Part shown: positions 25,855 through 34,589 of the stretch, in pieces | How positions within the stretch are numbered: position 1 is the first letter of the stretch | Layout of the letters: each line of letters opens with the position of its first letter | Source: Pseudomonas putida | Lineage (GTDB): Bacteria > Pseudomonadota > Gammaproteobacteria > Pseudomonadales > Pseudomonadaceae | NCBI RefSeq assembly: GCF_030159595.1 | Contig: NZ_BSKJ01000009.1 | Location: forward strand, 1-64,000 | Direction of reading: 5' to 3' | Length of the DNA stretch: 64,000 nt | The notes under the pieces: model-generated | The model's database searches: none | Told to the model about the DNA's origin: nothing | Seen by the model: the letters and a program-made list of their open reading frames with translations, nothing else | Translations under genes and position numbers: made by a program

Positions 25855-25937
25855 GGTTGGTTCCCCAGCTATTGGACGAAGCCAACCATGTTGCTCAAGT
25901 GCCCGACCAGGATGCAGAGGGAACGGGTGCGGGCAGA

Positions 25938-28900
25938 TCAGACGCCTTGGTGCGGCTGCCCCTGCAACGGCAGGTTCAGTTCCTGCTCGGTAAGCTGCAA
26001 GGCAAGTGCATCGAACGCCAGTTCCGTTTCCCGCTTCAGTTGCTCACAGCGTTGCACATACTCACCACTGCCAAGGATTTCCTTCTCCTGATCCAGGGTA
26101 TCCATCCGCGTGTCGAAACCGTCGGAGATCCGCGCATACGCCTCGGGATACCTGGCACGCAGGTACGGCGCCCAGAAGTCTCGCTGACTGATATAGCGAA
26201 CCCGCTCTGCACCCGTTTCGGCAGCCAGCACGGTCGCATACGCCTGATCGAGGTGGGCCTGCGTAACCCCGGCAATGGCACGAAACTGCAGGGTCCGCGG
26301 TTGCCCTATCAGGTTCAGGCGGCTCGCCAGCCCCGTGCGATACGCCAGGCTGACCTCGACCTCATCCACAGCGTGCCCTGCGGCCAGCCGGTCAAGGCAG
26401 TCGGCACGGGCGATACGTTCCACCTCATCAAGCCGGAACATGCGCTGAGCCAACAACAAGCGGGCATCCCGCGTGGCAATCGGGTCGCCCCCGAATGTCA
26501 CTTGCAGCACTCTCATACGGACTTCGAGCTGGCTGAAACAATGCGCCACACTATCAACGCATGTACGCGGGTCCGCCGCGCGGTCAAAAAGCTCTTCACG
26601 GAGCCGGGTATCGTGCGAGGCGGACTCCACCATACCCCACACTCTTCGCGAAAGGTCTTCACATGCAAGCCGAAAATCGGCGCTGTCAATCAGCTCTGCC
26701 AGTAGCAGGAAGAACTGCGTGCTGCCTGGCTCCTGCCTCAACGCGTCCCACTGCCCAGACCTGTTTGACTGACCATGCTCATCCAGTGTCGCCAGCCAGG
26801 CAGTCCTGGCATGCAGAATATCCGCCTCGTCCCCTTGCAAGTGGCCCGGTCCCGGCTGTACCGCGTACAAGCGCTCGCGGTCGGCCACCGACAGCGCGTT
26901 ACCATCGACAAGCAGCCGCTGGCGCAAGGCCAGCGGAGCATCGATCAATGCCTGGGGCAAACTGGAAATCTGGTTGTTTCGCAGGTCGGCATGCTCAAGC
27001 AGGCCACACCATTCAAGGCCCTCCGGCACCACCTGCAGACCCGTGCGATACAGATGCAGCTCGCGCAAGCGGGAAAGTTGGTTGAAACGCAAGCTGATCG
27101 CACCCAATGGGTTGCCACTCAGGTCCAGTGTGCGCAGGTCGATGAGCTGCGCCAAGGCCCCCACATGGGGCGCCGTCATCCGGATCCGGTTGCTGGCCAG
27201 GTGCAAATAGCGCAAGCGGGGCAACGTTTCGAGCCCTTGCGGAATCGCCAGCAAGGCATTTCTGCTCAGGTCCAGGCGTCGCAAGCCAGGGAAAAGGTTC
27301 AGAAAACCTGCCGGCAAAGCTTGTAGCCGCAACCCCACCAGCGCAAGGTCCGTGATGTGGCCAAAGTCAGTACCCGCAGGCAGGACAGGCAAACCGTCGG
27401 CAGGCACATTGATAACACCAAGCCTCAATCCGCTTTGCTCATCATCGGGAAAATGAACCCGATCACCCTCCAGGCGCCACGCGTGGCGAAACGCGCTTGC
27501 TACCAGCTGCCGCTGCCCATGTTGAGGCTCGGATACAGCATCGGTCCAGCGAACAAGGCTCTCATCAAGCCTGCGGTACTGTTGCTCCTGATGCAGCAGA
27601 TTGGCGTAGGCCGAGTGCGAGCTTCTCATGAGCATTTGCAAGAAGCGTTCGACGGCATCGTCATCGAACGAAGGGTACAGGCTACGAATCCGACGCAGCA
27701 GCACCTGCCTTTGAGCCGCTGGCGAAGTGCCCCGGCCGCTGAGCAAATAGCCGACCCGCCCATCGGGCAACCGGTGCAAGGGAGAAGCAACGGGCCTGGC
27801 TTCACGCCACCCTAGCAAACGGATCAACTCAAGGCGGTCACGCGGTAGCCAGCCTTGCATCGACACACGGATGCGCGCTGCGGCACCTTCACCAGCCCAC
27901 CCTTCACGCTGCAGGAAAGTGGACGGCAGGCAGGCGGCCAGCACTTCGAATAGCCCGTGGGGCTGCGCCACCTCTATCTCGTTTTCCTGACCCATCTCGT
28001 CGTAGAGATCAAAGCTGCCGTCACGCCACACCATCACCGTGCCCTGATCTGCCGCACCTTGCTCAGGGAACAGTTTTTCCAGTGCGGGGCCAAAGGCCGA
28101 CCCCTCGCGCAGTATCAGGTTGATGCTTCCAGGCGCCAAACCCCGGCGACGCAGCAAGGCGAATACCAAGGTCACCCAGTCGGCGTTGTAACCATTACGC
28201 AAGAACAGCGCCTCGCGTACCCGCGTAAGTCGAGCCTGCTGCAGCATCGCGCGCGCCTGCTCGGCCAACGCCATCGGCACGCGAGACTCACTCACCATGC
28301 GTTGGCGTAGCTCAACACTGGCGGTTTTGAGCAAATCCAGCGCGTACGCGTCAGGCAGCCCCGCAAAGCTGCCCTTCAGCGTGGCCAACAGCGGATCATC
28401 AACCAGGTAGGCTTTTGCAAAATGCTCCAGCATCGGGGCCCGCAGGTTTTGCGCAGAGGCCTGAATCGCCTGAATCTGTTCCGACAGTTGCAGCCCTTGC
28501 AGCCCCAATCTGTCATTGCACCACTGCAAGGCTTCGGCATCGTGGCCTTGCGCCCCCAGTTCGGCAAAGAACACCTCGATCCTGTCATCGACGGCAAAAC
28601 GCTCCAAGGTATCGCGCAGCCCTACGGGCAGGTGCCGTCCTTCTACCAGCAAACCGCGCAAATGCGCCTCATCGACATCCGCGACTGTGAGGATTTGCGC
28701 GATCCGCTCCGGGCTCAATCCAGCTGCGCCAGGCCATAGACGCATGAGTAGCCGCTCACTGCCCTGCCACTCCAGTGGCCGCTCGTAACTGAGCCGCCAG
28801 GCGCGCTCGCCGTTACTCTCCAGAGAAGGGCCAAATACGCCCGCGCCGTCACGGTGCAATAATCGCCAGGTTCCCGCCGTATCGCGGCGCACCCGGTACA

Positions 28901-30446
28901 GCACACCCTCGCACCGCCACCCATGGGCCTGGCCATCGCTGAGCAGCCCGTTATCCAGTTCAGTCAAGGTCGGCACGGTCGTGTGCGCCTGGTATGGGCC
29001 TAGGTCGTAATGCCATAGACGTTGCTTGCCCGCCTCGGTGAGGACCGGCTCCAACTGCTCGACAAACGTACTGCGCGCTATCTGCACGCCCGTGGCGACC
29101 GCAGCGCCAGCAGCCACGGTAGTGGCCACCTGAAGCAGGTGCTCCAGTGCTTCGTGCTGGTGCCCCTGAGCCCAGTCGCGAGCACCTTCGAATACTTCAC
29201 CCAGCACCTGCCGGGCCAGATCAGCCAAGAGCAGTGCACCAACGGCCGGCACGAAAAACCCGGCCAGGTTCAGCAGTACCAGCCCCGCAGCCTCCAGCTT
29301 TCGCAATCGTTCTGCCGCAGCCCTGGCGTTCGCCTGCGCCGTCGGCACGGCCAGGAAAGCCGCATCATCCTTGATGCGCTGAACATGCCCGACGGCCAAG
29401 TCGATGAACGCTTCGTTACCCGCAGCAACGGAGCAGGGTTCCAGGTCCGGCTGGTCATCCACCAGGCGTTTCCCCAGCGTCTGCTGATAATCTGCCTGCC
29501 CGCCAAGTGCAACCCGACGCGCAATCGCCTGGCGGAACTGGGCATTGCCCATGGCAGCCACCAGGCCTCGGTTAGCCGAACGCCAGTCACTGTAACGGCG
29601 CAGAGGCTGCAAAGGGTCGTCTGGCAGATACAGCAGCACGCCCAGCAGCTGCCTGGGGTTGAAGACCAGATCGGCAAACCCGCTTGGTGTTCCCACCAAC
29701 TGGAACACAATGGCGCCATCCACCCGGTGCCCCAGGATCTGCAGCGTACTCATGTTGAGCTCATGGTCCGAAAACAGCTCTGGACGCTTGCCTTGCCCGA
29801 CCTCACGCAGCATTCGCAGGTCACTACCTGCGAGCTGCCCTTTGAGAGCCGCAACCTCGACTGCAACCGCTAGCTCAAGGCGCTTGTCGATGGCCAGCTG
29901 GCGCTTGAAACTGGCCGTCAGGACCTGATCAAGATGGTCTTGATAGGCCTGACCGACATCTGCGCTACGGCACAGCTGCACCACATCGTCGACTCGCTGC
30001 GTGATGACACGCACTGGCTCGCCAGGCGCAGCGGTTGCATCGATCAGCGCCGTGTCGGTAAAGAACGACTCACCTTCCTTGAAGTTCTGCAACAATTTCT
30101 GCAAGGCCGGCACGGTCACGAAATAGGCCTCGAACGCCTGAAGCTGACCTTGGCTGACCTTCAAGCGCCGTCGCTCTTCACGCCAGTTGACGTTGGTCAA
30201 ATCCATTTCCAGCTTCAGTTGCAACTTCATCGCCTGCTCGAAGTGCAGAGCGGCAAACCGCTCAAGCGGTTGCAACTGCTGCGAGGCCGCCGCCATGCGT
30301 TTCTGGCTCTGCAAATGTGCCGTCATGCAGGCCCGCAGCAACGCCAGTGGCCTTGGTCCGGCACCGCTCAGCCAGGTGGGCAATTGCTCGGCGATGAAGT
30401 CGTTGGCCGGGTGCAGCAGTTTCGGGTGAATCGTCGGTTCGGGCAT
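25938..30446 (-). CDS. Giant toxin-like protein with leucine-rich repeats and C-terminal NEL E3 ubiquitin ligase domain (copy 2)
   Basis: 1,502 residues, collinear with the downstream copy. The N-terminal toxin-like region has hydrophobic AGFFVPAVGALLLADL (about 400) and GHQHEALEHLL (about 430). Leucine-rich repeats lie at about 1030-1165 (LRRLDLSRNALLAIP, LRYLHLASNRIRM, EHADLRNNQISSLP). The C-terminal NEL domain has Cys1296 in TCVDSV. The start at 30446 has GAGGA eight bases upstream; the frame opens 15 codons earlier without a ribosome site. It is followed after 83 bases by copy 1, probably in one transcript, and preceded by an AraC-type regulator in the same orientation. The repeats and N-termini are diverged, so the duplication is not recent. 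Confidence 0.85.
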   Translation of the reverse strand: MPEPTIHPKLLHPANDFIAEQLPTWLSGAGPRPLALLRACMTAHLQSQKRMAAASQQLQPLERFAALHFEQAMKLQLKLEMDLTNVNWREERRRLKVSQGQLQAFEAYFVTVPALQKLLQNFKEGESFFTDTALIDATAAPGEPVRVITQRVDDVVQLCRSADVGQAYQDHLDQVLTASFKRQLAIDKRLELAVAVEVAALKGQLAGSDLRMLREVGQGKRPELFSDHELNMSTLQILGHRVDGAIVFQLVGTPSGFADLVFNPRQLLGVLLYLPDDPLQPLRRYSDWRSANRGLVAAMGNAQFRQAIARRVALGGQADYQQTLGKRLVDDQPDLEPCSVAAGNEAFIDLAVGHVQRIKDDAAFLAVPTAQANARAAAERLRKLEAAGLVLLNLAGFFVPAVGALLLADLARQVLGEVFEGARDWAQGHQHEALEHLLQVATTVAAGAAVATGVQIARSTFVEQLEPVLTEAGKQRLWHYDLGPYQAHTTVPTLTELDNGLLSDGQAHGWRCEGVLYRVRRDTAGTWRLLHRDGAGVFGPSLESNGERAWRLSYERPLEWQGSERLLMRLWPGAAGLSPERIAQILTVADVDEAHLRGLLVEGRHLPVGLRDTLERFAVDDRIEVFFAELGAQGHDAEALQWCNDRLGLQGLQLSEQIQAIQASAQNLRAPMLEHFAKAYLVDDPLLATLKGSFAGLPDAYALDLLKTASVELRQRMVSESRVPMALAEQARAMLQQARLTRVREALFLRNGYNADWVTLVFALLRRRGLAPGSINLILREGSAFGPALEKLFPEQGAADQGTVMVWRDGSFDLYDEMGQENEIEVAQPHGLFEVLAACLPSTFLQREGWAGEGAAARIRVSMQGWLPRDRLELIRLLGWREARPVASPLHRLPDGRVGYLLSGRGTSPAAQRQVLLRRIRSLYPSFDDDAVERFLQMLMRSSHSAYANLLHQEQQYRRLDESLVRWTDAVSEPQHGQRQLVASAFRHAWRLEGDRVHFPDDEQSGLRLGVINVPADGLPVLPAGTDFGHITDLALVGLRLQALPAGFLNLFPGLRRLDLSRNALLAIPQGLETLPRLRYLHLASNRIRMTAPHVGALAQLIDLRTLDLSGNPLGAISLRFNQLSRLRELHLYRTGLQVVPEGLEWCGLLEHADLRNNQISSLPQALIDAPLALRQRLLVDGNALSVADRERLYAVQPGPGHLQGDEADILHARTAWLATLDEHGQSNRSGQWDALRQEPGSTQFFLLLAELIDSADFRLACEDLSRRVWGMVESASHDTRLREELFDRAADPRTCVDSVAHCFSQLEVRMRVLQVTFGGDPIATRDARLLLAQRMFRLDEVERIARADCLDRLAAGHAVDEVEVSLAYRTGLASRLNLIGQPRTLQFRAIAGVTQAHLDQAYATVLAAETGAERVRYISQRDFWAPYLRARYPEAYARISDGFDTRMDTLDQEKEILGSGEYVQRCEQLKRETELAFDALALQLTEQELNLPLQGQPHQGV

Positions 30447-30525
30447 GGTCAGGATCCTCAGGCATGATTCGACCTGCCACCTTGCCCTCACCGTTTACCG
30501 CGCCACAGCCGGAAGCGTTGGTCCC

Positions 30526-31548
30526 TCAGTGCCCTGCCCCGCGCGCCTGAATCAATGCCCGATAATGCCCAGGGTTACAGCCAAACCATTTGCGAAACGC
30601 CTTGTAGAACGAACTGTTGTCGGCAAACCCCAGTTGCTCGGCAAGCTCACCCATGGCCACCTCTTCCCGGCTTAACCAGGCGATCGCCAACTCCCTGCGT
30701 ACGCTGTCCTTCAAACCCTGGTAGTTCTGCCCCTCTTCGGCAAGGCGCCGGCGCAGGGTCGACGGCGACAGGCACAGCTGCCGTGCCAGGCTGTCAGCAT
30801 CTGGCCACTGTTCAGGGGCCAGGCGCAGCAAATCGGTGCGGATACGTCGCCCGAGGCTGGCCGGGTCACGGTACTTGACCAGGATATTGCCCGGCGCTTC
30901 GGCAAGAAATCGCTGCAGTTCCTCCTCGCTGCGCTTCAGCGGCACGTCAAGGCACGCCGAGGCAACGATCATGCGTGTGCGCGGGCGCTCAAAATGCAGG
31001 TTTTCCGAAAACATCACCCGATAGTCATCGCAAAAGGGTGGCTCGGCACAACGCAGGTCAATGCTCAGAATCGGGATACGCCGCCCGGCCAGCCAGCACG
31101 CCACCCCATGCACGATCATCCAGAACGTGAAATAGGTGAACGCGCGGCGCGGTTCGTCACGCGGCTCATTGATGACAATCTCAGCCAAACCTTCCTGGCG
31201 CACCAGGCTGGGCTGCATGTCCTGGAGCATCAGCGAAAGGAATGCCAGCGAGGTTTCCAGGCCCGCACCCAAGGTCGGTTGGCCCATGCTGGCACGGCAC
31301 ATGAAGGCCAGGCTGCCGCTGCGCAGGCCGCGCGGGTCCATGGCGAAGAACTCGTCATTGCAGCGACGTGCCAGCAGGCGCCACAACCGGGCATAGGACT
31401 CGGCACTGACACGCGCCTCAGGCAAGTGCAAGTGTTCAACGGCGATGCCCGCCCGGGCCAGCAAGCTGCTATCGGGCTCACCGGCGGGGCAGGTCTGCAA
31501 CAGCGCTTCGCGCACCAGCTGCATGGAAATGGTGTCTTTGTCGCTCAT
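30526..31548 (-). CDS. AraC-family transcriptional regulator (OruR/ArgR-like arrangement)
   Basis: 340 residues. An N-terminal ligand-sensing domain of the arabinose-binding AraC type (about 15-200, with MDPRGLRSGSLAFM and FTYFTFWMIVHGVACWLAGR) is followed by a C-terminal AraC HTH domain (about 240-335, LARQLCLSPSTLRRRLAEEG and ELAEQLGFADNSSFYKAFRKW). The frame opens ten codons earlier, but the ATG at 31548 has AGGA at good spacing. It ends 80 bases before the start of the NEL-ligase copy 2 gene on the same strand, so it could regulate that pair; this is inference from position only. Confidence 0.87.
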   Translation of the reverse strand: MSDKDTISMQLVREALLQTCPAGEPDSSLLARAGIAVEHLHLPEARVSAESYARLWRLLARRCNDEFFAMDPRGLRSGSLAFMCRASMGQPTLGAGLETSLAFLSLMLQDMQPSLVRQEGLAEIVINEPRDEPRRAFTYFTFWMIVHGVACWLAGRRIPILSIDLRCAEPPFCDDYRVMFSENLHFERPRTRMIVASACLDVPLKRSEEELQRFLAEAPGNILVKYRDPASLGRRIRTDLLRLAPEQWPDADSLARQLCLSPSTLRRRLAEEGQNYQGLKDSVRRELAIAWLSREEVAMGELAEQLGFADNSSFYKAFRKWFGCNPGHYRALIQARGAGH

Positions 31549-31605
31549 CGACGGTCCTGTCGGCGGGTTGCCGGCCATCTTAGGCCGCCTTGCTGAAAAC
31601 AGCCA

Positions 31606-32469
31606 TCACAGCCCCACTGCCAAGCCCAGGAACGCCTGGATCAGGCGCAGTTCGCGACGGCGCTCCAGGCAACCGATCAGGTGTTGGTTGACCAGGCCCT
31701 CGCCGGACAATGGCCGTGCCACCACCCGCGGATCATTGGCCACTTCTGTAGAAGAAACAACACCAATACCCAGCTCCGAAGCCACCGCCTCGGTCACCGC
31801 CTCACGGCTGTCCAGCTCCAGCAATACACGCGGCTGCACGCCCGCCTTGAGGCACGCCTTGTCGAAGGTACGCCGCGTGGTGGAGCTGGGCTCGCGCAGT
31901 ACCATGATCTGCTGATGCAGTTCGGCCAGGGGCAAGTCGCCTTCACCCTGGGCCCAGGCATGCCCCGCAGGCAACAACGCACACAGGCGTGATTCGCACA
32001 GGCTCTGCAGGTACAGGCCCTTGCGCGGCTCGATCTCGGTCAGCACCGCCACGTCGGCGTGTTCGGACAACAGCGCCGCCAACGTCTCCTGGGCATTACC
32101 CAGCCGCAAGTTGACCGTGATGCCGGGGTAGCGCTCGCGCAGCTGCGCCAGCATGGGCATGACCCGATGCGGGCCATCAGCCGCCACCTCCAGGCGCCCG
32201 GTCAGCAACTGCCGGTTGGCTTCAAGCATGGCCTGGGCCTCTTCGGCCAAACCAAACATAGCGCGGGTGATGGCCGCCAGGCGGGTGCCCTCTTCGGTCA
32301 ACTCCACGCGCCGTGCGGTACGCCGCAGCAGGGTGATCTGGTAGTGCTCCTCCAGCGCTTTGACGTGCCCGGTCACGGCCGGCTGGCTGATGAACAGCCG
32401 CTCAGCGGCACGGGTAAAGCTGCCTTCCCGGGCCACAGCGTCGAAAGCGCGTAACTGAAACAGGTTCAT
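31606..32469 (-). CDS. LysR-family regulator of 2-aminoethylphosphonate utilisation
   Basis: 287 residues: an N-terminal winged HTH (about 1-60, FDAVAREGSFTRAAERLFIS and QPAVTGHVKALEE) and a two-lobed effector-binding domain. It is divergent from phnW with 112 bases between the starts, and a T-N11-A type box (32485-32499) lies in that gap. This arrangement is standard for LysR activators controlling a neighbouring catabolic gene. The inducer is probably 2-aminoethylphosphonate or a derivative, by context. Confidence 0.88.
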   Translation of the reverse strand: MNLFQLRAFDAVAREGSFTRAAERLFISQPAVTGHVKALEEHYQITLLRRTARRVELTEEGTRLAAITRAMFGLAEEAQAMLEANRQLLTGRLEVAADGPHRVMPMLAQLRERYPGITVNLRLGNAQETLAALLSEHADVAVLTEIEPRKGLYLQSLCESRLCALLPAGHAWAQGEGDLPLAELHQQIMVLREPSSTTRRTFDKACLKAGVQPRVLLELDSREAVTEAVASELGIGVVSSTEVANDPRVVARPLSGEGLVNQHLIGCLERRRELRLIQAFLGLAVGL

Positions 32470-32484
32470 ATCTATCGGCCTGAC

Positions 32485-32499
32485 TTATAGCTGAGATAA
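32485..32499. promoter_or_regulatory. LysR-type box between the regulator gene and phnW
   Basis: TTAT-N7-ATAA is a perfect dyad that contains the LysR consensus T-N11-A. It lies 16 bases before the LysR start codon (minus strand) and about 85 bases before phnW, where a LysR recognition site is expected. Confidence 0.6.
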
Positions 32500-32581
32500 C
32501 AACAAACAATTTGATTGATAGAAGCGTGAATTGCAACCTAGTCCACGTAGTTTCAGCCCACCGCTTGTGAGGAATAACGGA

Positions 32582-33688
32582 ATGAGCAACGCCCCGATTC
32601 TGCTGACCCCCGGCCCCCTGACCACATCAATCCGCACCCGCCAAGCCATGCTGGTGGACTGGGGCTCCTGGGACCGCGATTTCAACCAACTGACGGCCAG
32701 CGTGTGCGAACAACTGCTGGCGATCATCGATGGCAGCGCCAGCCACCACTGCGTGCCCCTGCAAGGCAGCGGCACCTTCGCCGTGGAGGCGGCCATCGGC
32801 ACACTGGTACCGCGCGATGGCAAGGTCCTGGTGCTGATCAATGGTGCTTACGGCCAGCGCCTGGCGAAAATCTGCAACGTACTGGGCCGCACTTACAGCA
32901 CCTTCGAAACCGCCGAAGACCAGCCAACTACCGCCGCTGATGTCGACCGCCTGCTGGCTGCCGACCCGGCCGTGACACACGTTGCATTGATCCACTGCGA
33001 AACCAGCACCGGCATCCTCAACCCGCTGCCCGAGATCGCCCAGGTGATCCAGCGCCACGGCAAGCGCCTGATCATCGATGCCATGAGCTCGTTCGGCGCC
33101 TTGCCGATCGATGCCCGCGAAATTCCCTTTGAAGCGCTGATCGCCGCCTCTGGCAAGTGCCTGGAAGGCGTACCCGGCATGGGCTTCGTCTTCGCCGAAA
33201 AATCTGCCCTGGCCGCCGCCGAAGGCAATGCCCACTCGCTGGCCATGGACCTGCACGACCAGCACGCCTACATGGCCAAGAGCGGCCAGTGGCGCTTCAC
33301 CCCACCCACCCATGTGGTTGCGGCCCTGCATGAAGCCCTGCAGCAATACAACGAAGAAGGCGGCCTCCCGGCCCGCCACCAGCGCTACACCGACAACTGC
33401 AAGACCCTGCTCGACGGCATGGCCGCCATCGGCCTGCGCAGCTTCCTGCCCGCCGAGATCCAGGCGCCGATCATCGTCACTTTCCACGCACCGAGCGATC
33501 CCCGCTACCAGTTCAAGGACTTCTACGAGCGGGTCAAGGCCAAGGGCTTCATCCTCTACCCCGGCAAGCTGACCCAGGTCGAAACCTTCCGCGTCGGTTG
33601 CATAGGCGTGGTCGGGGCCGACGGCATGCAGGCCGCCGTGAACGCCGTGGCCGACGTGCTGCGGGAAATGGAAGTGCTGGACATCTGA
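32582..33688 (+). CDS. phnW: 2-aminoethylphosphonate--pyruvate transaminase
   Basis: This 368-residue class V PLP enzyme converts 2-aminoethylphosphonate and pyruvate to phosphonoacetaldehyde and alanine. The N-terminal ILLTPGPLTTSIRTRQAML, LIHCETSTGILNP and the PLP-lysine segment ASGKCLEGVPGMGFVFA are diagnostic. The ATG at 32582 has GAGGAA eight bases upstream, and the length equals known PhnW proteins. It is followed 34 bases later by phnX, whose product uses the aldehyde, so phosphorus and carbon can be released from the phosphonate. No uptake genes are nearby. Confidence 0.96.
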   Translation: MSNAPILLTPGPLTTSIRTRQAMLVDWGSWDRDFNQLTASVCEQLLAIIDGSASHHCVPLQGSGTFAVEAAIGTLVPRDGKVLVLINGAYGQRLAKICNVLGRTYSTFETAEDQPTTAADVDRLLAADPAVTHVALIHCETSTGILNPLPEIAQVIQRHGKRLIIDAMSSFGALPIDAREIPFEALIAASGKCLEGVPGMGFVFAEKSALAAAEGNAHSLAMDLHDQHAYMAKSGQWRFTPPTHVVAALHEALQQYNEEGGLPARHQRYTDNCKTLLDGMAAIGLRSFLPAEIQAPIIVTFHAPSDPRYQFKDFYERVKAKGFILYPGKLTQVETFRVGCIGVVGADGMQAAVNAVADVLREMEVLDI

Positions 33689-33722
33689 CCCTTTGCCCAC
33701 CCGAATTCAGGAAATAGCGCAC

Positions 33723-34550
33723 ATGAACTACAGCAACCCTACCCAACTGCAAGCCGCCATCCTCGACTGGGCCGGCACCGTGGTCGACTTCGGCTCCTTC
33801 GCCCCGACCCAGATCTTCGTCGAGGCGTTCGCCGAATTCGACGTGCAGGTGTCCATCGAGGAAGCCCGAGGCCCGATGGGCATGGGCAAGTGGGACCACA
33901 TCCGTACGCTGTGTGACGTACCGGAAATTGCCGAGCGCTACCGCAAGGTGTTCGGCCGCACCCCGACCGACGACGACGTCACCGCCATCTACAACCGCTT
34001 CATGCCGCTGCAGATCGAGAAGATCGCCGTGCACTCGGCACTGATCCCCGGCGCCCTGGAAACCTTGACCGGCCTGCGCCAGGATGGCCTGAAGATCGGC
34101 TCGTGCTCGGGTTACCCGAAAGTGGTGATGGACAAGGTCGTGGAGCTGGCCGCACAGAACGGTTACGTTGCCGACCATGTGGTAGCCACCGACGAAACAC
34201 CGAACGGCCGCCCATGGCCGGCCCAGGCCCTTGCCAACGTGATTGCCCTGGGCATCGACGATGTAGCGGCCTGTGTGAAGGTCGACGACACCGTGCCGGG
34301 GATTCTCGAAGGCCGTCGTGCCGGCATGTGGACCGTGGCCCTGGTGTGTTCGGGCAATGCCTTGGGCCTGACCTGGGAAGGCTACCAGGCACTGAGCGCC
34401 GAGAAGCTGGAAAGCGAGCGCAAGCGCATTCACACGCTGTTCGCAGGCTCCCGCCCACACTACCTGATCGACACGATCAACGAACTGCCCGAAGTGATCG
34501 CCGACATCAACCGGCGCCTGGCCAAGGGTGAGACGCCGCAGGCCTCCTGA
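33723..34550 (+). CDS. phnX: Phosphonoacetaldehyde hydrolase (phosphonatase)
   Basis: This 275-residue HAD-superfamily enzyme splits phosphonoacetaldehyde into acetaldehyde and phosphate. The nucleophile Asp is in AAILDWAGTVVDFGS, and the Schiff-base lysine specific to phosphonatase is in GPMGMGKWDHIR. The HAD motif III/IV aspartates are in CVKVDDTVPGI. The frame opens ten codons earlier, but the ATG at 33723 follows GGAAA at workable spacing and gives the usual N-terminus. It forms an operon with phnW and ends at a hairpin. Confidence 0.96.
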   Translation: MNYSNPTQLQAAILDWAGTVVDFGSFAPTQIFVEAFAEFDVQVSIEEARGPMGMGKWDHIRTLCDVPEIAERYRKVFGRTPTDDDVTAIYNRFMPLQIEKIAVHSALIPGALETLTGLRQDGLKIGSCSGYPKVVMDKVVELAAQNGYVADHVVATDETPNGRPWPAQALANVIALGIDDVAACVKVDDTVPGILEGRRAGMWTVALVCSGNALGLTWEGYQALSAEKLESERKRIHTLFAGSRPHYLIDTINELPEVIADINRRLAKGETPQAS

Positions 34551-34560
34551 GCCGGCCAGT

Positions 34561-34579
34561 GGGGCTGCTTTGCAGCCCC
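34561..34579. terminator. Hairpin between phnX and the convergent AI-2E gene
   Basis: An 8-bp perfect stem GGGGCTGC/GCAGCCCC with a TTT loop begins ten bases after the phnX stop. There is no clear T-run, so it is a weak intrinsic terminator or a 3'-end stabiliser serving both convergent genes. Confidence 0.55.
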
Positions 34580-34589
34580 GGTACACGTT

